Shown here: in pieces, positions 1 to 7,702 of the stretch
How positions within the stretch are numbered: the first letter of the stretch is position 1
Layout: every line of letters starts with the position of its first letter
The notes under the pieces: generated by a model
What the model was told of the DNA's origin: nothing
Databases searched by the model: none
Seen by the model: only the letters and a program-made list of their open reading frames with translations
DNA from: Allobosea sp. WAO
GTDB lineage: Bacteria; Pseudomonadota; Alphaproteobacteria; Rhizobiales; Beijerinckiaceae
Reading direction: 5' to 3'
Length of the DNA: 64,000 nucleotides
NCBI RefSeq assembly: GCF_001509835.1
Contig: NZ_JXTJ01000008.1
Coordinates: forward strand, 707,711 to 771,710
Position numbers and translations under genes: made by a program

Positions 1-894
1 CTGATCCCGGGTGCGATCAAGAAGCACGGCCTCGAATCCAAGGAGTGGTCGATCGACGACGAGGCCTTGACGACGCTGGTCCGCCGCTACACCCGCGAGG
101 CCGGCGTGCGTAACCTCGAGCGCGAGATCGCCAACACCGTCCGCAAGGCGGTGAAGGAGATCGTGCTGTCGAAGAAGAAGAAGGTCGCGGTCACCCCTGC
201 GGTGCTGGAGGACTATCTCGGCCCGCCGCGCTATCGCTATGGCATGGCGGAAACCGAGGATCAGGTCGGTGTCGTCACCGGTCTGGCCTGGACCGAGGTC
301 GGCGGCGAGATGCTGACGATCGAAGGCGTGATGATGCCCGGCAAGGGCAAGATGACCGTCACCGGCAACCTGCGCGACGTGATGAAGGAATCGATCTCGG
401 CGGCGGCGTCTTATGTCCGCTCCCGCGCCATCGATTTCGGCATCGAGCCGCCGCTCTTCGACCGGCGCGACATCCACGTCCACCTGCCTGAGGGCGCGAC
501 CCCGAAGGACGGTCCGTCCGCTGGCATCGGCATGGCCACGGCGATCGTCTCGATCATGACCGGTATCCCGGTGCGTCGCGACGTCGCCATGACCGGCGAG
601 GTCACGCTGCGGGGCAGGGTGCTGCCGATCGGTGGCTTGAAGGAGAAGCTGCTCGCCGCCCTGCGCGGCGGCATCAAGAAGGTGCTGATCCCCGAGGACA
701 ATGCCAAGGATCTCGTCGATCTCCCGCAGTCGGTGAAGAGCGGGCTCGAGATCGTTCCGGTCTCGCGCATGGACCAGGTGCTCCAGCACGCGCTGGTGCG
801 TCAGCCGGCGCCGATCGTCTGGGAAGAGGACCTGAAGGCGACGACGCCGAAGTCCTCCGAGGACGACGCCGCGGCAGGGCTGGTCGCCCACTGA
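1..894 (+). CDS. lon: Lon protease, C-terminal part (5' end outside window)
   Basis: ATP-dependent serine protease that degrades misfolded and regulatory proteins in the cytoplasm. The frame is open from base 1, so the N-terminal and most ATPase regions lie upstream of the window; what is visible is the end of the AAA+ lid and the whole proteolytic domain. The catalytic serine sits in a DGPSAG motif (codon at 517-519) and the catalytic lysine in GGLKEK (codon at 640-642), the Ser-Lys dyad of LonA. The tail after the protease domain is short, acidic and Ala-rich. A rho-independent terminator follows directly. In many alphaproteobacteria hupB follows lon; here it does not. Confidence 0.97.
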   Translation: MIPGAIKKHGLESKEWSIDDEALTTLVRRYTREAGVRNLEREIANTVRKAVKEIVLSKKKKVAVTPAVLEDYLGPPRYRYGMAETEDQVGVVTGLAWTEVGGEMLTIEGVMMPGKGKMTVTGNLRDVMKESISAAASYVRSRAIDFGIEPPLFDRRDIHVHLPEGATPKDGPSAGIGMATAIVSIMTGIPVRRDVAMTGEVTLRGRVLPIGGLKEKLLAALRGGIKKVLIPEDNAKDLVDLPQSVKSGLEIVPVSRMDQVLQHALVRQPAPIVWEEDLKATTPKSSEDDAAAGLVAH

Positions 895-918
895 GGCGGG
901 AAGCATCGCAAGCAAAGG

Positions 919-946
919 AGCCGCCGGCGCGAGCCGGCGGCTTTTT
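919..946 (+). terminator. Rho-independent terminator of lon
   Basis: Stem CCGCCGGC (921-928) pairs with GCCGGCGG (933-940) around a GCGA loop, extended by AG/CT, and runs into five T residues (942-946). It lies 25 bases after the lon stop codon. The strand is inferred from the T-tract. Confidence 0.9.
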
Positions 947-1092
947 CGTTGCGCGGATGGGCGCTGCGTTGGCGCGCCGGCCCGAGCTTTCCGTTGGTCT
1001 CGGGGTTTACCGGGGCAAAAAAAATCAAATCGGGCTGGCCGGCGGCGCCGGGCGATGCACCTAGCTGATTGCGGAAGGCGCCCCCGCGCGCA

Positions 1093-2061
1093 TCATGTGC
1101 CGTTGCCGCTGGGACGGGCAGCGGTCATGAACTCCGTAGGGTTCATCCCGGTCGCTTGCCGGAAGGCACGGGTAAAATGAGCGGCATCGCTGAAGCCGCA
1201 AGCAAAGCCGATCGAGGCAAGCGATGCGGTTCCGTTCAGCAGCAAAAGGCTCGCATGGCGAATCTGGGAGGCGCGTCGCAGCATTTGCAGCGACAGGCCG
1301 TCATTCCCGAGACGCCGCTGCAAGGTGCGTGGCGACTGGCCGAGCCGTCTCGCGAGCAGCGGCAACGACCAGATCACGAGCAGGTCGCTCTCGATCAGCG
1401 CGATCGTGTCCCGGCTTGACCGGCCCAAGTGCTGATGCGGCTGGGAGCAGAGCGTGGGTAGCGGCAGCGGTGGCTTGGCTCCCGGTATCCAGCACAGGCG
1501 CCAGAGCCCGGTCTGTTCGGCAGGAGCAGGTGGGGTATCGATCACGTGGCCGGCCTCGATGACGACCAAGCCTCCGTCTTCCGGCCCGATCGTGAGGCAA
1601 AGATCGACGCAGCCCGCTGCCGCGAGGAGCCCGGCGATCAGGCCCGACAGCAGGTAGTTGACCGCCGGGGGCGGATCTTCTGCGTCTCCGCGATGATCGA
1701 GCACGGCGTCGGTTTCGCTGACGCTGCACACGACGATGGGGTGCCGGGTGTGAACATAGCGCTCCAGCCGACGCCAGCGCGCGATCAGGTCCGGCCCGCC
1801 ATGGGCCGCAAGCAACGCAGCCCCAAGCGGATCGAACGCCAGGCGCGAGACCGACTGGCCGACCTTCAGAAGCGCAGTCGGGCCATGGACCGCCAGCACC
1901 GCCTCGGCCAGGGCCGCTTTCTCGGCCAGCGATGCATGGGGCCGGTTGGGCTTTAGCGTTGCGGTACTGACCGGCAGGTCGAGCCCTTGCTCGGCGAAAG
2001 ACAGCTGCATCAGCCGCACCAGGGCTGCGCCTGTGAGATCGTCCTTCATCCGGCTCACCAT
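1093..2061 (-). CDS. AraC-family transcriptional regulator
   Basis: A 322-residue DNA-binding regulator. The last 100 residues carry the double helix-turn-helix typical of AraC, including the signature region around IGFACGFSDAAHFTRAFR and MNPTEF near the C-terminus. The N-terminal two thirds resemble the arabinose-binding-type sensor domain of the AraC/OruR group; no ligand can be named. The start overlaps the end of the patatin-like gene by 7 bases, so it is the last gene of a coupled minus-strand unit iorA-like, iorB-like, patatin, araC-like. It probably controls that unit, which is inference from position. Confidence 0.9.
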   Translation of the reverse strand: MVSRMKDDLTGAALVRLMQLSFAEQGLDLPVSTATLKPNRPHASLAEKAALAEAVLAVHGPTALLKVGQSVSRLAFDPLGAALLAAHGGPDLIARWRRLERYVHTRHPIVVCSVSETDAVLDHRGDAEDPPPAVNYLLSGLIAGLLAAAGCVDLCLTIGPEDGGLVVIEAGHVIDTPPAPAEQTGLWRLCWIPGAKPPLPLPTLCSQPHQHLGRSSRDTIALIESDLLVIWSLPLLARRLGQSPRTLQRRLGNDGLSLQMLRRASQIRHASLLLLNGTASLASIGFACGFSDAAHFTRAFRQATGMNPTEFMTAARPSGNGT

Positions 2062-3134
2062 TCTTCGGTCGCGGCCGGAGCGCTCAGCCAGCTCGATGGA
2101 TCTTTCCCTCTTCCTCGACCAGCCTCGAACAGGCTCCGCATCTCGTCGGGCTCGAAGACGAAAGGGTTCGCGGCCTCGGGAATTTCGCTCGGAAGCTGCT
2201 GCAGCCGGAACGCCGCGCCCGCCTCCCGCGCCAGGATTGCAGCCCGCTCGACAGCGCTGAAGCTCAGGCTCTTCAGGAGTTGCGATACGCCGCGACGGGC
2301 AAGCGCGGCCGCGCCATGCCCGGCGGCCTGTGTCGTGGCAACGGTACCGACATGCCCGTTGGCGATGATCCAGAGGCTAGGCCTGCGCTTGCCGCGCAGC
2401 ATTGAGGGCTCGACCACGATCGGGCGCATCACTCCGCCATCACCGTGCAGCACCGCGACGCCGCTGGCCGGGTCTGGCAACGGGATCGGCTCGACGAAAC
2501 CGGGCGGTGCGGCCGAGGCAACCAGGATTTCGATGAACGCCGAACGCGCATCGAAACGACCGGAGGCCGCAAGCCGGCCCATATCCCAGGTAACCGGCTT
2601 GCCGTTGGTCAGGTCGGTGGTAGTGACGTAGAGCCGCCGGCCCTCGCGATGGGCATCCGCGATTTCTGCCATCATGCGGTCGGTCACGATGCGATCAAGC
2701 TTTCGGCGCAGCGGGTCGGCCTTGCTCATGCCTGCCTTGACGATAACGCCGATGCCGTTGCCCTTGAAGACGTCCTCGGTGCGGGTGGTTGTGTAGACCT
2801 GCTCGAGCAGCGGATCATATCGCGGGCCGAGGAAGGCGAACGGTGCTTGCAGGGCCCCCGTCGACACGCCGCTTACCACGGCGAAGGTGGGCCGCGAGCC
2901 GCTTTCAGTCCAGCCGACGAGGACGCCGGCGCCGAAGGCGCCATCCGCTCCGCCGCTCGACAGGGCGAGCACATGCCGGGCCTCGCCATGAGGGCGCAAC
3001 GTTTCCGCTCGCGGAGTGGCCATGCGAAGGGTTTCGGGAGCGAGGGCCTTGCCCGTCGGGGCAAGGCTGCAACCGCCGAGGACCGCCACCGTGCAAAGAA
3101 GAGCGAGTCTGATGATCAGGAGCGGCGCCATCAC
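2055..3134 (-). CDS. Patatin-like phospholipase lipoprotein
   Basis: A 359-residue predicted lipid acyl hydrolase. The N-terminus is a lipoprotein signal with lipobox LGGC (lipidated Cys 22), so the enzyme is envelope-anchored rather than cytoplasmic. Patatin features are present: a glycine-rich oxyanion motif SSGGADGAFG (near residues 59-68), the nucleophile elbow GVSTG (Ser 91) and a later HGDGG that supplies the catalytic Asp. The ATG overlaps the stop of the molybdenum-subunit gene upstream (ATGA), and the AraC gene follows with a 7-base overlap. The substrate is unknown. Confidence 0.88.
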   Translation of the reverse strand: MMAPLLIIRLALLCTVAVLGGCSLAPTGKALAPETLRMATPRAETLRPHGEARHVLALSSGGADGAFGAGVLVGWTESGSRPTFAVVSGVSTGALQAPFAFLGPRYDPLLEQVYTTTRTEDVFKGNGIGVIVKAGMSKADPLRRKLDRIVTDRMMAEIADAHREGRRLYVTTTDLTNGKPVTWDMGRLAASGRFDARSAFIEILVASAAPPGFVEPIPLPDPASGVAVLHGDGGVMRPIVVEPSMLRGKRRPSLWIIANGHVGTVATTQAAGHGAAALARRGVSQLLKSLSFSAVERAAILAREAGAAFRLQQLPSEIPEAANPFVFEPDEMRSLFEAGRGRGKDPSSWLSAPAATEEW

Positions 3135-5236
3135 GCCGGTTCGTCAGCGCGCCATGGCAATTGCAGCACCGGCCTGCCGGTCATGGTCGCAATGGCATTG
3201 GTGATCGCCGGTGCCGCCGCAACGATGGCAGTCTCGCCGGCCCCCGTCGGCGCGTCGCCTCCATCGATGAGCTCGATGATCATTTCGGGCACGTCGGAGA
3301 AGCGCGGCACGGCGTAGTCGGCGAAGCTCGTCTGCGCCACGTTGCCGTTGGCGAGGGAGAGCGCTTCGGACAGCGCCATGCCGATGCCCCAGACGAGATT
3401 GCCCTCCACCTGGGCCTTCACCTGGCCTGGATTCAGCATCAGCCCGCAGTCATGCGCGCACCAGAGCTTTGTCACGCGCATCTGCCCGCGTTCGCGCGTC
3501 ACCTCGGCGATAACCGCGGCATAGGACATCTCCTTGTAGACACCGCAGGCGACGCCATAGCCGCGCTCCTCTGTCGACCGCAGCCCGCGCCAATCGGCCA
3601 CCGCCGCGACCCGATCGAGCGCCCGAGCCAAGCGGGGCCATCGTCCTGCAAGGATCCGCTCGCGGAAGGCGATCGGATCCTCCTTACGCAAGCGAGCAAG
3701 CTGGTCGACCGCCGTCTCAATGGCCCAGATGTTCGGCCCAGCGCCGAGGCCACGGCAGGGGCCAGTGTGAACGGGTAACCGCACATCCTCGAATTCGACG
3801 CGTAAGTGCGCTGCCGCATAGGGCGGGATCGCGCCGCGCAGCACGCCGGGATCGCCGACGAAGCTCGTTGCGAACTGCAGAGCGGGCCCCATGGCGGCGG
3901 AGGTGAACATCACATGTCCCGAGCGGAACGCGTGATGCCAGGCCTCGAGCGTCCCGTCCGCGGCGAGACGCGCTTTGATCCGGTGCGAGGACGGCGGCCG
4001 GTGGAAGGCCTCGCGGAACTCGTCGAGGCGCGTCCACTGTACCTTGACCGGTCGTCCGAACGCTCTCGCGAGCAGCGCGGCCTCCAATTCGGCCGTGCAG
4101 AGCGTCTTGCCGCCAAAGCCACCGCCGACGCGGCAGCCGATCACGGTGACATGGTCACGCGGCAACCCGAGCTCCTGGGCGAGTACCGCACGAACGAAAG
4201 TGACGTCCTGGGTTCCAGTCCAGACTTCCAGCCTCCTGCCCTCGCTGAAAAGCGCCACCGCGGTGCGCGGCTCCATGCAGGCATGGGCTACCATCGGTAG
4301 GTCTAGCCGCAGATCGAGGTCGAACGCCTCTCCCGGCGCGAAGCGCCCATTGCGCGGGACATGCTCCAGTGCCCCATTCGACAGGCCAGAGTCGACATCG
4401 ACTGCTGCGAGAACATCGGCGTCGTCAGGCAGCCCGCCGGACCATCGCACGATCAGCGAAGCCAGGGCCGCCTCCAGCCCGCCGCGGCTCTCGGCGGCGA
4501 TGAGGGCGCGCCCGCCGTCATGATGCAGCCCGAGATATCCGGGCAGCGTTCGGGCCTTGGTGTCGTCGACCGATGTCAGCACGGCGCCCAGGCGCGTCGG
4601 ACGGAGTACGGCCCCGAAAGCCATGCCCGGCAGGCGGACATCATCCGCATAGAGCGGCGCGGTCCCGGTGACGACGGCGTGAATTCCGTCGGTCGGCGGC
4701 GACTTGCCGATGAGGCGCTGGTGGTCCCGCATGAGCCAAACGGGCTTGGCTTCCTGAAATGCCGCGGCATCGATCAGGCGTGGGTTCGTCGCCAGCGCGG
4801 CAAAACCGGCGGGCGGGGCCTTGCCGTCGACGACGCCGGCGTGCTTCAGGACGATTGCCAAAGCTGCGGCGGCAGAGGCCAGCAGGGGCGCGAAATCCTT
4901 CACCGAATCGGAGCCGACCGTCGCCCGGGCGGGCGACAGAAGATCGGTCCGCGGCTGGATCGCCTGGACCCGATCGAGCGGGAAACCGGTCTCCTCCGCC
5001 ACGAGTTGGCGAAACGACACCGTGATACCTTGGCCGAGCTCCGCGCGCGGCATGACGATCTCGATCAGGCCTTCGGGCGTCAGGCGCAGCCAGGCGGATG
5101 CGTCGGCCCGCGTCGGAGCGCCGCGATAGGGGAGCGCCAGGTGCCGCGACACGCCATAGGCGCCGCCGGCCGTGACCACGATCCCCGCACCTAACCAGCC
5201 GAGCCCCTTGACGATGGAACGTCGCGAGATCGGCAT
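3131..5236 (-). CDS. Molybdenum hydroxylase large subunit, isoquinoline 1-oxidoreductase beta type
   Basis: A 701-residue molybdopterin-binding subunit of the xanthine oxidase family, IorB branch. The chosen ATG gives MPISRRSIVKGLG, a twin-arginine type leader followed by a hydrophobic stretch, so export of the folded enzyme by Tat is likely; the frame stays open 180 bases further upstream but that part overlaps the small subunit and reads like non-coding frame. Visible motifs include GGGFGGK for cofactor binding and GAGETAI near the C-terminus, with the active-site Glu of the family. The partner is the 2Fe-2S subunit directly upstream (TGATG overlap). Known IorAB oxidise N-heterocycles; related enzymes oxidise aldehydes, so the substrate is open. 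Confidence 0.9.
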   Translation of the reverse strand: MPISRRSIVKGLGWLGAGIVVTAGGAYGVSRHLALPYRGAPTRADASAWLRLTPEGLIEIVMPRAELGQGITVSFRQLVAEETGFPLDRVQAIQPRTDLLSPARATVGSDSVKDFAPLLASAAAALAIVLKHAGVVDGKAPPAGFAALATNPRLIDAAAFQEAKPVWLMRDHQRLIGKSPPTDGIHAVVTGTAPLYADDVRLPGMAFGAVLRPTRLGAVLTSVDDTKARTLPGYLGLHHDGGRALIAAESRGGLEAALASLIVRWSGGLPDDADVLAAVDVDSGLSNGALEHVPRNGRFAPGEAFDLDLRLDLPMVAHACMEPRTAVALFSEGRRLEVWTGTQDVTFVRAVLAQELGLPRDHVTVIGCRVGGGFGGKTLCTAELEAALLARAFGRPVKVQWTRLDEFREAFHRPPSSHRIKARLAADGTLEAWHHAFRSGHVMFTSAAMGPALQFATSFVGDPGVLRGAIPPYAAAHLRVEFEDVRLPVHTGPCRGLGAGPNIWAIETAVDQLARLRKEDPIAFRERILAGRWPRLARALDRVAAVADWRGLRSTEERGYGVACGVYKEMSYAAVIAEVTRERGQMRVTKLWCAHDCGLMLNPGQVKAQVEGNLVWGIGMALSEALSLANGNVAQTSFADYAVPRFSDVPEMIIELIDGGDAPTGAGETAIVAAAPAITNAIATMTGRPVLQLPWRADEPA

Positions 5237-5736
5237 CACGCGGGTTTCCGCAACATCTGCTGTGCCAGGCTGATCGCAGCGGCGATGCGCGGCTGCGTCC
5301 CACAGCGGCAGATGACACCGTCCATCGCTGCTGTGATCTCGGCAGCCGGAGCCGACGCATTCGCGTTGAGGAGCGCAGCGGCAGCCATGATCTGACCGTT
5401 CTGGCAATAGCCGCATTGAGGAACTGCCGCTTCGATCCAGGCCTGTTGCACCGGGTGAAGCCCGCCGCCGGGCCCCGAGCCAAGTCCCTCCAGGGTCATC
5501 ACGCTCCGCCCCGCGACATCGGCGGCCGTCAGGAGACAGGCTCGCTCGGCCAGGCCATCTACATGGACCGTGCAGGCGCCGCAGACCCCCACGCCGCAGC
5601 CGTATTTGGGGCCGTTCAGCAGAAAATGATCGCGCAGAACCCAGAGCAGGCGATCCCCCGCCAAGGTTGCGGGGACCTTCGCCGCCTTGCCGTTCAACTC
5701 GAAGCGCATGGCTGGCCCGGATGACGTGTTGTTCAT
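5236..5736 (-). CDS. Molybdenum hydroxylase 2Fe-2S subunit, isoquinoline 1-oxidoreductase alpha type
   Basis: A 166-residue iron-sulfur subunit that passes electrons from the molybdenum centre. A plant-type ferredoxin cluster is bound by C47, C52, C55 and C67 (motif CGVGVCGAC) and the second [2Fe-2S] cluster by C108, C111, C143 and C145 (CGYC and CRC). The start is uncertain: 5736 gives the usual family length of about 150-165 residues, but 5760 and 5709 are also ATG in frame and none has a strong ribosome site. First gene of the coupled unit; no cytochrome or XdhC-like maturation gene is visible nearby. Confidence 0.88.
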   Translation of the reverse strand: MNNTSSGPAMRFELNGKAAKVPATLAGDRLLWVLRDHFLLNGPKYGCGVGVCGACTVHVDGLAERACLLTAADVAGRSVMTLEGLGSGPGGGLHPVQQAWIEAAVPQCGYCQNGQIMAAAALLNANASAPAAEITAAMDGVICRCGTQPRIAAAISLAQQMLRKPA

Positions 5737-5770
5737 TCGCAACCGGATATCATGACGCATACCCGTCGCA

Positions 5771-6160
5771 TTGAACGATCGCGCCAGAATTTCCGCTACC
5801 GGGCTCGGTGCGGTCCATCCGGTGCGTATCCGCCCGATTCTGCTTGGACCGCGGGAGAGAGCCTCGGGCAAGCTGTCGCGCCCAGCCGCCCGCAAGCTCG
5901 GCCTGCGCCGAAGCTCCGAAACCGAGCAGTATCTCGATAGGAGTGATGCGGATCGCTCTGCTGCGCGCCAGGACTTCCTCGCCGCGCTGGCGACGGCATT
6001 CTTTCTGGCTGCGCCCTAAGCCGAAGACGAGGACACGGCCTATCGAAAATGGCTGTTGGAGGAGATCCCGGCTGGCAGGGGCAGGCATCTCGCCGCGCAC
6101 CGGCGCATAGCGGAACAAATCAAGCGGGAAGGTGCAAGCCACCCGGCCGAGCGAGTGTGA
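5771..6160 (+). pseudogene. Possible degraded coding remnant upstream of tRNA-Asp
   Basis: This stretch between the hydroxylase and the tRNA genes contains no intact recognisable gene. One plus-strand frame reads from 5771 to a TAA at 6017-6019 and continues open to a TGA at 6158-6160. The part after the stop (6020-6157) reads as a charged, helix-forming tail (TAYRKWLLEEIP then AAHRRIAEQIKREG) that looks like real protein and has no start codon of its own apart from a TTG at 6056. I do not recognise the family. It may be the end of an inactivated gene, or chance. Confidence 0.28.
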
Positions 6161-6197
6161 CGCTGCGAGGCGATACCGATGTGCGGATCGAATTTAG

Positions 6198-6274
6198 TGG
6201 CGCGGGCGACGGGGCTCGAACCCGCGACCTCCGGCGTGACAGGCCGGCACTCTAACCAACTGAGCTACGCCCGC
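6198..6274 (-). tRNA. tRNA-Asp (anticodon GTC), copy 1
   Basis: Seventy-seven bases with the 3' CCA encoded. The acceptor stem GCGGGCG pairs with CGCCCGC; the D-loop has AGCTCAGTTGGTTAGAGT, the anticodon loop CTGTCAC gives GTC, and the T-arm reads GGTTCGAGCC. The sequence is identical to copy 2 at 6355-6431. Confidence 0.97.
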
Positions 6275-6354
6275 GCGGGCGGCCGAGGCAACGGCCTCAG
6301 CTAAGGTAAAAACCTCAGTCCTCGCTACAAATAGCTGAAGATGGAGGGGAAATC

Positions 6355-6431
6355 TGGCGCGGGCGACGGGGCTCGAACCCGCGACCTCCGGCGTGACAGG
6401 CCGGCACTCTAACCAACTGAGCTACGCCCGC
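6355..6431 (-). tRNA. tRNA-Asp (anticodon GTC), copy 2
   Basis: Identical over all 77 bases to the copy at 6198-6274, including the encoded CCA. The bases just upstream of both copies on the minus strand are also similar (GCGGGCGGC then GGCCTCAGC), so the duplication carried some leader with it. Confidence 0.97.
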
Positions 6432-6846
6432 GCGGGCGGCTGAAGGCCTTGGCCTCAGCGAGGTTGGGATTATGGCCCCGGGCGGAAAGTGTCAAGCGGC
6501 TCGGGACATCAAATCGACACTTCCACAGCGCGCCGCGGAAAATCACCCAAAATGGCCGATTCTCAGCGGGCTTCCGGCGATGCCAAGGAGCGGGAGAAGC
6601 GAGAGGAGCAGTCGCATGCGCCACGAATCTGCGCGTAGTTCGGCGATGGGCGCGATCAGGCGGCGCCAGCTGGCTGCGGGGGCGATCCGGGCTCTGGAAA
6701 CGGCATCGATCGGAGTGCGGTCCGGCAGGAGGCCGGCTTCACGCAGGAGCTGTTCATCGCGAGCGCTCGGGGTGTCGCTCGCGATGAACGGCGGCGATTC
6801 TCTATTGGTGTCGACGAGAACCGCTCCGGCAGAGACGCCCGGGGAG
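6432..6846 (-). other. 415-base gap with a startless coding-like frame
   Basis: No intact gene. On the minus strand the frame that ends in TGA at 6543-6545 has codon use like the neighbouring genes from about 6840 downward, reading for example RDEQLLREAGLLPDRTP and, near the end, a hydrophobic segment RLLLSLLPLLGIAG. It lacks ATG, GTG or TTG at a sensible place and begins where the Gly/Tyr-rich gene stops, in a different frame. It could be a downstream remnant, a frame-shifted tail, or an unusual start. Confidence 0.3.
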
Positions 6847-7194
6847 TCAGTATCTCCGGTAGCCGTAGTCCCGCGGCGGGCCGTAGCCGGGACGCGGCCC
6901 GTAGCCCGGGCCGTATCCATAACGCGGGCCCGGCCCGTATCCGGGCCCGTAACCATGGCGCGGACCCGGCCCGTAGCCGCGATTGTACCCACGGCCGCCT
7001 CGTCCATACTGCTGCTGACGCGTCGCCTCCTGCATCATGTAGAGGCGCCGCTGCTTGGCTGCGGTCATGCTATATTCGAGGGCCTGCTGGTCCAGCTGCC
7101 GTGCAAGGGCCTGTGGTAGCGCCTCGGACGCAGATGCCTGAGCAGAAGCGCCGATGCCGATGGCGAAGGCCGCAAGAACAAGTAGTTTACGCAT
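6847..7194 (-). CDS. Small exported Gly/Tyr/Pro-rich repeat protein
   Basis: A 115-residue protein of unknown function. The start ATG at 7194 has a strong ribosome site (AAGGAG, about 8 bases upstream). Residues 1-20 form a cleavable signal peptide (RKLLVLAAFAIGIGASAQA). The middle is a short Gln/Ala-rich helix, and the second half is a low-complexity tail made of repeats such as GYGPG and GPRYGYGPGY with RGGRGYNRGY, ending in YRRY. Such tails are seen in exported proteins of Rhizobiales but without a defined role. Composition is biased by the repeats; neighbours do not indicate a function. Confidence 0.75.
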   Translation of the reverse strand: MRKLLVLAAFAIGIGASAQASASEALPQALARQLDQQALEYSMTAAKQRRLYMMQEATRQQQYGRGGRGYNRGYGPGPRHGYGPGYGPGPRYGYGPGYGPRPGYGPPRDYGYRRY

Positions 7195-7541
7195 TGCATC
7201 TCTCCTTACGGCGTCATTGGACGACAATAAGCCTCAACGTCAGGTGAACGGCGGCGTCGGCCGATATTCATCGGAAGATGTGAAAGCGCGGACGCGCTGG
7301 GTCAAGAAGGTCTTTAGTCACGGCGCGGGCCGCCTACCGCTGGTTCCGGCCCGCAGCAGTCCCGCCTAACCAGGCAGTAGGCTTTCGACCGATGGGATTC
7401 CGACCGAGCTCGTCGCGGAGGCCTGAATCAGGCAATTCCGGGCCGGCAATCGCGGGCATATCACGGGCGCGAGGAGAACATCCGCGCCGCATCGCGCGTA
7501 AGGCGCTCTGAATAACGAAAGAATGTCAGAGGCTTAGGGTC
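7195..7541. other. 347-base intergenic region
   Basis: Between the Gly/Tyr-rich gene and tRNA-Val on the same strand. I see no open frame with convincing codon use, no hairpin with a T-tract and no clear promoter. Confidence 0.5.
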
Positions 7542-7617
7542 TGGTGGGCGGTGACGGGCTCGAACCGCCGACCCTCTCGGTGTAAACGAGATGCTCTACC
7601 AACTGAGCTAACCGCCC
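7542..7617 (-). tRNA. tRNA-Val (anticodon TAC)
   Basis: Seventy-six bases with encoded CCA. Acceptor GGGCGGT pairs with ACCGCCC; the D-arm is AGCTCAGTTGGTAGAGC, the anticodon loop TTTACAC gives TAC, and the T-arm reads GGTTCGAGCC. Reads away from the nuo operon. Confidence 0.97.
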
Positions 7618-7702
7618 CGCAGCAGCCGTTTAAGGCCTCGCCACTCAGCCTTCAAGCCTTAGCCTGTGGGCAAGTGCCGCGACAAGGCCTTCGCGCAGCA
7701 GA

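Noticed and set aside
5237..5416. Longer start for the molybdenum subunit
   Set aside because: It overlaps the 2Fe-2S gene and removes the Tat-type leader from the N-terminus.
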